Shown here in pieces: positions 57,102-64,000 of a stretch of 64,000 bases of DNA; positions within the stretch are counted from its first letter, which is position 1; each line of letters opens with the position of its first letter. The notes below the pieces were generated by a model. The model was not told the DNA's origin and did not search any database. It saw only the letters and a program-made list of their open reading frames with translations. The position numbers and the translations under genes were made by a program. The stretch is from Yersinia bercovieri ATCC 43970. GTDB lineage: Bacteria; Pseudomonadota; Gammaproteobacteria; Enterobacterales; Enterobacteriaceae. The DNA lies in assembly GCF_013282745.1 (NCBI RefSeq), contig NZ_CP054044.1:1054001-1118000 (forward strand), read 5' to 3'.

Positions 57102-58130
57102 CTAAGACTGCGGCGTGGCCTGAACTTCTTTCACAAAGCGGTCAGTGACGAAATCACGGTAATCACTCGCCACTTGCGGGATCTTGCCTTGCTGCTTGAG
57201 GAAGGCGGCGGTGTCGCGAATAGCCTGATCCACTGGCTGGCCGAGCTGGGTTATCTGGTCAGCCACCGGCAGATAAGTGTTGCCCTGCACCAACTCCGGC
57301 ACTTGATCCGTCGACACACCACTTAAGCGCGCCAGCTGGCTGAGATTTTGCTGGTTTTTGAGCCACTGCTCCGGCTGCGCCAGATAGGCCCCTTGGGCGG
57401 CTAAGGCAGTGCGGGCAAAGGCGGTCACCACTTCAGGATGGGCTTGAGCAAAGTCTTTGCGCACCACCCAGACATCCAGTGTTGGCGCACCCCATTGGCC
57501 CACTTGGGCGGAATCGGTTAGCACAGTACCGGTTTTCGCGAGTTCATTAACGGCAGGTGCCCAAACATAAGCGCCATCAATATCCCCGCGCTGCCAAGCC
57601 GCCGCAATGGCGGGAGGCTGCAAGTTGAGGATAGTGACCTGATCCGGCTTGATGCCCCAATGTTTCAGGGCCGCCAGCAGGCTGTAGTGGGTGGTGGAGA
57701 TGAAAGGCACAGCAATGCGTTTGCCAATTAAATCTTGTGGCGTTTTGATCTCTTTTTTCACCACCAGCGCTTCCGAGCTACCCAGTTGTGAGGCTAGCAG
57801 GAAGACCTCAATCGGCACATTTTGACTGGCAGCCACCGCCAGCGGGCTGGAGCCGATATTACCAATCTGTACATCACCGGAGGCCAGCGCCCTGACGACA
57901 CTAGAGCCGCTATCAAACTTGCGCCAATCGACATTAGCCCCGGATAGCTTGGCAAAACTGTTATCCGCCTGAGCAACTTTGGCCGGTTCAGCCGAGGTTT
58001 GGTAGGCTACCGTGACATCAACCGCATGGGCAGTGGTTGCCAGCAGTGACAGGGCCAGAAATGCGCCAGTTGGCCGTAAGAAACCGCGAATTACGGTGGC
58101 AAGATGTGCAGTAGAAAAGGTTATCGCCAT
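57102..58130 (-). CDS. tauA: Taurine-binding periplasmic protein
   Basis: TauA (342 residues) delivers taurine to TauBC. The ATG at 58130 is preceded by GCGGAGTCAACC; the protein has a signal peptide with the hydrophobic [15 protein letters not shown], cleaved near residue 35, and then [19 protein letters not shown], which matches the binding-protein start. The frame is open 19 codons further upstream, but these look non-coding. It is first in the tauABCD operon. Confidence 0.93.
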   Translation of the reverse strand: MAITFSTAHLATVIRGFLRPTGAFLALSLLATTAHAVDVTVAYQTSAEPAKVAQADNSFAKLSGANVDWRKFDSGSSVVRALASGDVQIGNIGSSPLAVAASQNVPIEVFLLASQLGSSEALVVKKEIKTPQDLIGKRIAVPFISTTHYSLLAALKHWGIKPDQVTILNLQPPAIAAAWQRGDIDGAYVWAPAVNELAKTGTVLTDSAQVGQWGAPTLDVWVVRKDFAQAHPEVVTAFARTALAAQGAYLAQPEQWLKNQQNLSQLARLSGVSTDQVPELVQGNTYLPVADQITQLGQPVDQAIRDTAAFLKQQGKIPQVASDYRDFVTDRFVKEVQATPQS

Positions 58131-58231
58131 TGGTTGACTCCGCTCAGTTAACTCTCTTATTCGCTGTTGTTGCGACCCGAAGCGCACCCGGCGCTGTGAG
58201 ATGACAGTGTTACCTGAAGGAGCTGACAGAC

Positions 58232-58264
58232 AAAAGGAATAAAAAAATATTCTTTATTCCTTTT
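58232..58264. promoter_or_regulatory. AT-rich perfect palindrome upstream of tauA (candidate Cbl/CysB site)
   Basis: AAAAGGAATAAA (58232-58243) and TTTATTCCTTTT (58253-58264) are perfect 12-bp complements with a 9-base centre, about 100 bases before tauA. Taurine genes in E. coli are activated by Cbl and CysB, LysR-type regulators that bind AT-rich sites when sulfate is scarce. Regulator identity here is inferred. Confidence 0.45.
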
Positions 58265-58304
58265 AGTGATAATTAGGTGGTGCAGGAGCGCCTATGGCGC
58301 TCAC

Positions 58305-59090
58305 TTAGAGAGCGATGTTACCACTGATAAAAATATGGGAATCTCCGGCAATCAGGGTGCGATCACCCGCTAACGTGCAGAATAACTCACCGCCTCGTGC
58401 TGATATCTGGCGGGCATGTAGTGACGCCCTGCCCAATCGGGCCACCCAGTAGGGCATCAAGGTGCAATGGGCGGAGCCGGTCACCGGATCTTCATTGCTG
58501 CTAAGGGTAAAGTAGCGCGAGACAAAATCCACCTCATCACCGGGCGCGGTGACAATCACACCACGGCCGGTATAGGCAATCAGCGCGGCAATATCGGGCT
58601 GTAACTGCCGCAGCTGTTGCTCTTTTTCCAGCACCACTAGCAGAGATTTTGCCTGCCACAACTGCTGAATATCAGCACCGATCAGGGCTTGCAGCGCTGC
58701 CGGGATCGCGATTTGCTCAGGGGGCAATGCGGGGAAATTCAGTGCCAAGCGGCCAAAGTTATCGGCATCACGCGTGACATACAGATCACCGCTGGCGCTC
58801 CGAAAGCAGATATCATGCAGGCCGGGATTTACCATGCTAAATATCACATGTGCCGCGGCCAGGGTGCCGTGACCACATAGATCCACCTCACGCTCTGGTG
58901 TAAACCAGCGGATCGCCGATTTATCCCCCTCATCCCAGACAAAACTGGTCTCGGGCAGATTAATCTCAGCGGCGATACGTTGCATCTGCTCAGCAGAGAG
59001 CGGTTTTTTCAGCAAATAGACACCTGCAGGGTTACCGGAAAGTCCCGCGCCGACAAATGCATCAACATGATAATAGTTACAGGCCATCAA
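58305..59090 (-). CDS. PhzF-family epimerase/isomerase
   Basis: This 261-residue protein is a PhzF-family enzyme with the diaminopimelate-epimerase-like fold. It has NYYHVDAFVGAGLSGNPAGV at the start, the catalytic glutamate in LPETSFVWD near residue 47, DLCGHGTLAAAHV near 70 and DPVTGSAHC near 206. PhzF proteins include isomerases of phenazine synthesis, but most members have unknown substrates. ATG 59090 is used; the second ATG, one codon later, is equally possible. It lies upstream of tauA. Confidence 0.88.
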   Translation of the reverse strand: MMACNYYHVDAFVGAGLSGNPAGVYLLKKPLSAEQMQRIAAEINLPETSFVWDEGDKSAIRWFTPEREVDLCGHGTLAAAHVIFSMVNPGLHDICFRSASGDLYVTRDADNFGRLALNFPALPPEQIAIPAALQALIGADIQQLWQAKSLLVVLEKEQQLRQLQPDIAALIAYTGRGVIVTAPGDEVDFVSRYFTLSSNEDPVTGSAHCTLMPYWVARLGRASLHARQISARGGELFCTLAGDRTLIAGDSHIFISGNIAL

Positions 59091-59129
59091 TTAGCTCCAG
59101 TGATTGATCAATGCCAAATCAGCGCTCGA

Positions 59130-59732
59130 TCAATGCCAAATCAACAGTACACAGGCTGCCGTCAGTAAGCCCATTGAGATATTAAAGGTAAACCAGGCGC
59201 GACGGCTGCGCAGTAAGCGGCCAATCAAAGTGCCAAAACCGAGCCAAATAATGCCCGCCACCAGATTCACCATAAACATACCCAAGCTAATCATGACGAT
59301 AGAGTGGTTATAGGCCGCGCCAGCTAGGCTGAAGCTGGCGACTGAGCCTAATCCCATCAGCCAGGCTTTTGGATTGAGGAACTGCAATAACCAGCCTTGA
59401 TACAAACGCAGCGGCTTTGGCGGCACGACATTGGTTTCTAACTTTTCATAGGCGGAAGTGGCAATTTTCCATGCCAGCCACAGCAGATAGAGGCTACCCA
59501 ATATTTTCAGCATCAGGTGGATGGAGGGGTAGATCAAAATCAGGCCGCCGACACCAAAAGCCACCAGCAGCAACATGCTCTGCATACCTAACATAATGCC
59601 TAACATCAGCCAGATAGAGCGCATAAAACCAAAATTGGCCCCCGCAGAGGTGAGCAACATATTATTCGGGCCAGGGGTAATAGCAGCAACCCAGAGAAAA
59701 CCTACCATTGAAAGAAATAAACTCAGTTCCAT
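59130..59732 (-). CDS. LysE/RhtB-family amino acid exporter
   Basis: This 200-residue membrane protein has about six hydrophobic segments and the N-terminal family motif AAITPGPNNMLLTSAGANFG near residue 15-34. Members export amino acids such as lysine, threonine or homoserine; the substrate here is unknown. ATG 59732 (MELSLFLSM) is chosen over one six codons upstream. It probably shares a transcript with the PhzF gene 39 bases downstream. Confidence 0.88.
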   Translation of the reverse strand: MELSLFLSMVGFLWVAAITPGPNNMLLTSAGANFGFMRSIWLMLGIMLGMQSMLLLVAFGVGGLILIYPSIHLMLKILGSLYLLWLAWKIATSAYEKLETNVVPPKPLRLYQGWLLQFLNPKAWLMGLGSVASFSLAGAAYNHSIVMISLGMFMVNLVAGIIWLGFGTLIGRLLRSRRAWFTFNISMGLLTAACVLLIWH

Positions 59733-59816
59733 GAGACGGGTGCCTCCCACCCAAAAATGATGCGCGATATACCCATGAAGCTAACAGTGTGCTATTGATC
59801 ACACAAGAGCAACAAC

Positions 59817-60833
59817 ATGATTTCCATTCACTATATGCATGAATTATTTCGTCCGCTGGCCGGAGCCAGTAACCCACATCTACAAACGCTGCTGCCCCGG
59901 TTGGTCAGGCGTCATGTGCAGTTGCAGCCTTTTTGGCAGCGGCTGGAGTTGCCCGATGGCGATTTTGTCGATCTGGCCTGGAGTGAAAATCCCGAACTGG
60001 CGCGGCATAAGCCCCGTGTGGTGCTGTTCCATGGGCTGGAGGGGAACTTCTACAGCCCCTATGCCCATGGCTTGCTGCGCGCCTGGCAGGCCGAAGGCTG
60101 GCTGGGAGTGGTGATGCATTTCCGTGGATGCAGTGGGGAGCCGAATCGCAAGACTCGCATTTATCACTCCGGTGAAACAGAAGATGCGCGCTTCTTTCTG
60201 CGCTGGCTGCGGGAGACCTATGGTCAGGCACCCACCGCGGCGGTAGGAGTCTCATTAGGCGGCAACATGCTGGCGATCTATCTGGCAGAACAAGGGCAGT
60301 TGGCGGAGCAAGGAGAGGAGAGTCTGCTGCAAGCGGCGGTGGTAGTTTCAGCCCCGCTGATGCTGGAGCCTTGTGCCAACCGCATGGAGCAAGGTTTTTC
60401 GCGGGTCTATCAGCACTATTTACTGGGGCAACTAAAGTTAAACGCCACCCGTAAGCTGTTACGTTACCCCGGTAGTCTGCCGCTGGGGCTGCCGCAATTG
60501 AAAGCATTGCGGCGAGTCAGAGATTTCGATGAAGTAATCACCGCTAAAATTCATGGCTTTAATGATGCGCTAGACTATTATCGCCGTTGCAGTGCTCTGC
60601 CGCTATTGCCGCAGATTAAGATCCCACTGCTGATCATTCATGCCAAAGATGACCCCTTTATGACGGCGGAAGTCATTCCCAATATCAATACACTGCCGGG
60701 CAATATTGATTATCAGTTAACCGAGCACGGCGGCCACGTCGGTTTTGTCGGCGGCTCCTTGAAACACCCAAAAATGTGGCTGGAGCAACGTATTCCCGCC
60801 TGGCTCACCCCCTATCTGGAGCAACATTCATGA
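59817..60833 (+). CDS. yheT: Alpha/beta hydrolase YheT
   Basis: This 338-residue hydrolase has HLQTLLPRL near 22, [16 protein letters not shown] near 73, the nucleophile elbow [11 protein letters not shown] near 145-155 with Ser148, and DDPFMTAEV and GGHVGFVGG near the C-terminus with the Asp and His of the triad. The natural substrate is unknown. It resumes the E. coli gene order yheS-yheT-yheU-prkB, but the two are separated here by six extra genes. Confidence 0.92.
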   Translation: MISIHYMHELFRPLAGASNPHLQTLLPRLVRRHVQLQPFWQRLELPDGDFVDLAWSENPELARHKPRVVLFHGLEGNFYSPYAHGLLRAWQAEGWLGVVMHFRGCSGEPNRKTRIYHSGETEDARFFLRWLRETYGQAPTAAVGVSLGGNMLAIYLAEQGQLAEQGEESLLQAAVVVSAPLMLEPCANRMEQGFSRVYQHYLLGQLKLNATRKLLRYPGSLPLGLPQLKALRRVRDFDEVITAKIHGFNDALDYYRRCSALPLLPQIKIPLLIIHAKDDPFMTAEVIPNINTLPGNIDYQLTEHGGHVGFVGGSLKHPKMWLEQRIPAWLTPYLEQHS

Positions 60834-61066
60834 TCATTCCCTGGCAGCAGATCGACGGTGAAACGCTGGATAATCTGCTGGAAACCTTTGTGCTGCGTGA
60901 AGGTACAGATTACGGCGAACATGAGCGCTCATTAGCGCAAAAAGTCGAGGATGTCCGCCGTCAGCTGCTGAGCGGTGACGCGGTTTTAGTCTGGTCTGAG
61001 TTACACGAAACCATCAATATCATGCCGCGAGGCTCTTTCCGCGCCGACGCCGAAGAGCAGCCGTAA
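60830..61066 (+). CDS. yheU: YheU protein (UPF0270)
   Basis: YheU is a 78-residue protein of the UPF0270 family with no established function. The ATG at 60830 overlaps the yheT stop (ATGA), so the two are translationally coupled. It begins [20 protein letters not shown] and has a charged C-terminus. Confidence 0.92.
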   Translation: MIIPWQQIDGETLDNLLETFVLREGTDYGEHERSLAQKVEDVRRQLLSGDAVLVWSELHETINIMPRGSFRADAEEQP

Positions 61067-61209
61067 TCTTCACCGTCTCGCAAAGAGATTTGATGAAAAT
61101 CAAGGTGACAAGCCGGAGACTTTGCCCTAAAAATAACCTTTACCGATAAGATGAACAGGCAAATTCCGCCCGGCCACTGAGGATCTCACCCCATGGAGTT
61201 ACCGCTAAT

Positions 61210-62079
61210 ATGTCAACTAAACATCCGGTTATAGCCGTTACCGGCTCAAGTGGCGCAGGGACTACCACCACCAGTCTGGCGTTTCGTAAAATCTTTCAGC
61301 AGTTGAATATTCGCGCGGCGCAAATTGAAGGTGACAGCTTCCATCGCTATACCCGCCCTGAAATGGATGCCGCCATCCGTAAGGCGCGAGATCAAGGTCG
61401 GCATATCAGCTACTTTGGCCCTGAAGCCAATGATTTTGGTCAGTTGGAGCAAAGTGCAGCGGAATATGGCAAGCACGGCACTGGGCGCTCACGTAAGTAC
61501 TTACACACCTATGATGAAGCGGTGCCTTATAACCAGATCCCAGGAACCTTCACGCCATGGGAGCCACTGCCAGAACCCACCGATGTGCTGTTTTATGAGG
61601 GGCTACACGGCGGCGTCGTGACCGAGCATCATGATGTGGCGAAGTACGTGGATTTATTGGTGGGCGTGGTGCCTATCGTCAATCTGGAGTGGATTCAAAA
61701 GCTGGTGCGCGATACTGGCGAGCGCGGTCACTCACGTGAAGCGGTGATGGATTCTGTCGTGCGATCAATGGACGACTACATTAACTACATTACGCCACAG
61801 TTCTCGCGCACCCATATAAACTTCCAGCGCGTGCCGACTGTCGATACCTCCAACCCTTTTGCGGCTAAAGCCATTCCGTCGCTGGATGAAAGTTTTGTTG
61901 TCATTCATTTTCGAGGTTTGGACCAGATCGACTTCCCCTACTTGCTGGCAATGTTGCAAGGGTCATTTATCTCTAATATCAATACATTGGTGGTGCCGGG
62001 TGGAAAGATGGGGCTGGCAATGGAGCTGATTATGGCCCCGTTAGTGCAGCAACTACTGGAGGGCAAGACGATCGGCTAA
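61210..62079 (+). CDS. prkB: Phosphoribulokinase-like protein PrkB
   Basis: This 289-residue protein belongs to the phosphoribulokinase family, with the P-loop GSSGAGTTTT near residue 12-21 and the family segment GDSFHRYTRPEMD near 42. In E. coli it has no Calvin-cycle partner, so its real substrate is unknown. It is 143 bases after yheU and precedes crp in the conserved order. Confidence 0.9.
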   Translation: MSTKHPVIAVTGSSGAGTTTTSLAFRKIFQQLNIRAAQIEGDSFHRYTRPEMDAAIRKARDQGRHISYFGPEANDFGQLEQSAAEYGKHGTGRSRKYLHTYDEAVPYNQIPGTFTPWEPLPEPTDVLFYEGLHGGVVTEHHDVAKYVDLLVGVVPIVNLEWIQKLVRDTGERGHSREAVMDSVVRSMDDYINYITPQFSRTHINFQRVPTVDTSNPFAAKAIPSLDESFVVIHFRGLDQIDFPYLLAMLQGSFISNINTLVVPGGKMGLAMELIMAPLVQQLLEGKTIG

Positions 62080-62155
62080 TCTCCTTCGTTTCTGGCGTTG
62101 CGATGATGCTGGCTGCAACACCAGGAACGTTGAACATCACTAGGGTGCTGATTAA

Positions 62156-62563
62156 CTAGGCAATTTCACGAATTTCAAAACTGTGGGTAATGGTCGCCGC
62201 TTTACCCAACATCAGGGAGACGGAGCAGTATTTCTCTGCTGACAGCTCAACCGCACGCTCAACAATTTTGTCAGTAAGCCCCTTACCGCTGACAATAAAG
62301 TGCAAATTGATTTGCGTAAACAGACGCGGTGCTTCTTCGCGACGCTGAGAGGTTAACGTGACCTCACAATCGCGCACATCGTTACGCCCTTTTTGCAAAA
62401 TAGAGACCACATCAATCGCGCTGCAGCCACCTGCTGACATCAACAACATCTCCATCGGGCTAGGTGCTTTATCACCGGCATTTCCATCCATCAAAACTTG
62501 ATGTCCTGACGCCGATTCACCCAAAAATGTCAGCCCCTCAACCCACTTTACACGTGCCTGCAT
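62156..62563 (-). CDS. yhfA: OsmC/Ohr-family protein YhfA
   Basis: A 135-residue member of the OsmC-like family, with MEMLLMSAGGCSAIDVV near 38-54 (cysteine in the CxAID position) and the second cysteine in KYCSVSLML near 112-120. OsmC proteins reduce organic peroxides with a cysteine pair; the YhfA branch is not assigned a function. It is divergent from crp, with 333 bp between. Confidence 0.9.
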   Translation of the reverse strand: MQARVKWVEGLTFLGESASGHQVLMDGNAGDKAPSPMEMLLMSAGGCSAIDVVSILQKGRNDVRDCEVTLTSQRREEAPRLFTQINLHFIVSGKGLTDKIVERAVELSAEKYCSVSLMLGKAATITHSFEIREIA

Positions 62564-62896
62564 AACACTCGCTCCCAGTTAATTTTTCTGATCCAGACTA
62601 CCCTTTCATTTAGAAACTGGCAATGTAACCCGATGTTCATCATGCTGAAGCGATACAACACAAGACACTGACCTCATCCTGTGCTACAAACAGAACCGAA
62701 AGTGTTGTTTCTAGAATTAAATAGGGTAGCTCCCAATACTCAGTGAAGGGTTTCTATCCAGTACGTATCTTGGCTATACCTTTCGGCAATTGAGCAAATT
62801 AATATGCTAAAAGAAAGTGTATTTTAAAAGCACGCCGTACAGGGAACTCTGAGCCCTGTTAAGTTAGGCAGCGATAACAACAGAGGATAACAGCGA
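62564..62896. other. Divergent control region between yhfA and crp
   Basis: This 333-bp gap holds no gene. In E. coli crp is autoregulated by CRP sites and a divergent promoter, but I could not find a convincing TGTGA-N6-TCACA site here. An ACAGGG/CCCTGT hairpin lies at 62839-62859 in the crp leader, and GAGGAT at about 62882 is the crp ribosome binding site. Confidence 0.5.
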
Positions 62897-63529
62897 ATGG
62901 TTCTCGGCAAGCCACAAACAGACCCGACTCTCGAATGGTTCCTGTCTCATTGCCATATCCACAAATACCCATCGAAGAGTACGCTAATTCACCAAGGTGA
63001 AAAGGCCGAAACGCTTTACTACATCGTGAAAGGCTCCGTTGCGGTGCTGATTAAAGATGAAGAGGGTAAAGAGATGATTCTCTCCTATTTAAACCAAGGG
63101 GATTTCATCGGCGAGCTTGGATTATTTGAAGAAGGCCAAGAGCGTAGTGCCTGGGTTAGAGCAAAAACCGCCTGTGAAGTGGCTGAAATTTCTTACAAAA
63201 AATTCCGTCAGTTGATTCAGGTAAATCCAGATATCTTGATGCGCCTCTCTTCACAAATGGCGAACCGCCTTCAGATTACATCCGAGAAAGTGGGTAACCT
63301 CGCTTTCCTTGATGTCACTGGGCGCATTGCACAAACGCTGCTTAACCTGGCAAAACAACCTGATGCCATGACCCACCCAGATGGGATGCAGATTAAGATT
63401 ACCCGCCAGGAAATTGGTCAGATAGTTGGCTGTTCCCGCGAAACTGTGGGGCGGATACTAAAAATGCTGGAAGATCAGAACTTGATCTCCGCACACGGTA
63501 AAACGATTGTCGTTTACGGCACCCGTTAA
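62897..63529 (+). CDS. crp: cAMP receptor protein
   Basis: CRP binds cAMP and activates catabolite-controlled promoters through alpha-CTD contacts. The 210-residue protein has the cAMP pocket ([20 protein letters not shown] near 71-90), the C-helix with the cAMP-contact [10 protein letters not shown] near 128, and the helix-turn-helix [19 protein letters not shown] near 170-188. It begins [19 protein letters not shown]. It is followed by a strong terminator. Confidence 0.98.
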   Translation: MVLGKPQTDPTLEWFLSHCHIHKYPSKSTLIHQGEKAETLYYIVKGSVAVLIKDEEGKEMILSYLNQGDFIGELGLFEEGQERSAWVRAKTACEVAEISYKKFRQLIQVNPDILMRLSSQMANRLQITSEKVGNLAFLDVTGRIAQTLLNLAKQPDAMTHPDGMQIKITRQEIGQIVGCSRETVGRILKMLEDQNLISAHGKTIVVYGTR

Positions 63530-63539
63530 TTCCCTATAA

Positions 63540-63571
63540 ACCGGTGCCGATACCCTCGGCATCGGTTTTCT
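63540..63571 (+). terminator. Rho-independent terminator of crp
   Basis: ACCGGTGCCGA and TCGGCATCGGT form an 11-bp stem with one G-U pair and a five-base loop, followed by TTTTC, ten bases past the crp stop. Confidence 0.9.
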
Positions 63572-63606
63572 CAATCTTTTGTGATTAATAAATTTCTGGG
63601 GCCTAA

Positions 63607-64000
63607 ATGAAGTGGCAACGGGTTATTTATCATCCTGAAGTAAACTATGCATTACGCCAAACATTAGTTCTCTGCCTGCCAGCAGCCCTAGGCTTTGCTA
63701 TCGGCGAGCTGCGACTCGGACTGATGTTCTCCCTGATACCCGCGTGTTGCAATATTGCCTCGCTGGATACACCGCACCAACACTTCTTCCGGCGGCTGAT
63801 TATTGGTGGCGCGCTCTTTACACTGAGCAGCTTCCTGACCCAGCAGCTGTTGCTGTGGCACATTCCCTTGCCGTGGATCATGCTCGGGCTAGCACTGGTG
63901 CTCGGTGTCAACGGCGCAATCAGCCCCCTCCATGGCCACTTGTTGCCCGCCGCGTTAATCGCCGCAATATTCAGCCTAAGTATGGTTGGTCGCGCACCTA
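63607..64000 (+). CDS. yhfK: FUSC-family inner-membrane protein YhfK, N-terminal part
   Basis: The window ends after about 131 codons of an open frame starting at ATG 63607 (MKWQRVIYHPEVNY). The visible part is strongly hydrophobic, with about four helices, as in the FUSC/YccS family of inner-membrane proteins. Position after crp matches yhfK of E. coli. The function is not established; the truncation is due to the window edge. Confidence 0.88.
   Translation, partial: MKWQRVIYHPEVNYALRQTLVLCLPAALGFAIGELRLGLMFSLIPACCNIASLDTPHQHFFRRLIIGGALFTLSSFLTQQLLLWHIPLPWIMLGLALVLGVNGAISPLHGHLLPAALIAAIFSLSMVGRAP

Noticed and set aside
62564..62896. CRP binding site in the crp control region
   Set aside because: No TGTGA-N6-TCACA-like pair of half-sites was convincing by eye, so no site was annotated.

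Overview
This window is a stretch of a Yersinia-like enterobacterial chromosome. Nearly every gene has a close counterpart in the conserved Escherichia coli set around the str, S10, spc and alpha ribosomal operons. The proteins, the two ERIC repeats and the accessory genes look like Yersinia. From remembered sequences, Fmt and RsmB differ enough from Y. pestis to suggest a species outside the pestis/pseudotuberculosis pair; that is a judgement from memory, not a search. No phage, CRISPR array or insertion sequence is visible.

Layout: 1-2851 (minus) holds nusG (cut by the window edge), secE, tufB and four tRNA genes (Thr-Gly-Tyr-Thr in map order), with an rtT-like repeat after tRNA-Tyr. 3246-6987 holds a GNAT acetyltransferase, coaA, birA and murB. 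7253-12453 (minus) is a complete rrn operon: 16S, tRNA-Ile, tRNA-Ala, 23S, one 5S, with P1/P2 promoters and boxA sites. 13000-17158 holds yrdA and the dprA-smg-yrdD-tsaC-aroE run. 17292-22269 (plus) holds def-fmt-rsmB-trkA-mscL. 22327-23412 (minus) holds arfA, zntR and yhdN. 23581-37239 (minus) is the alpha, spc and S10 ribosomal block, from rplQ to rpsJ, with a promoter recognisable before each operon. 37622-39913 holds a secreted SH3/NlpC-type protein, bfr and bfd. 40056-46383 (minus) is yheO-tusDCB followed by the str operon rpsL-rpsG-fusA-tufA. 46639-51386 holds fkpA, slyX, slyD, yheV, kefB and kefG.

From 51672 the conserved order yheS ... yheT-yheU-prkB-yhfA-crp-yhfK is broken by an accessory insert at 53594-59732: a family-2 glycosyltransferase, the taurine operon tauABCD, a PhzF-family protein and a LysE-type exporter. 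yhfK runs off the right edge.

The most notable signals are as follows. (1) The rrn operon joins flanks that in E. coli belong to two different operons (rrnD upstream, rrnB downstream), as an inversion through rrn across the origin would produce. This brings tufA and tufB to within 38 kb in direct orientation. (2) The two EF-Tu proteins differ at about 24 of 394 residues. (3) After tRNA-Tyr there is a 170-bp-period repeat carrying the last 19 bases of the tRNA, a possible acceptor-like stem and a 29-codon frame. (4) arfA has a 13-bp perfect hairpin inside its last codons, the arrangement known to make its own non-stop mRNA. (5) TauC has an N-terminal tail built from 15-bp tandem repeats. Apart from these, most of the window is conserved housekeeping DNA, and I see no clear new multi-gene system.
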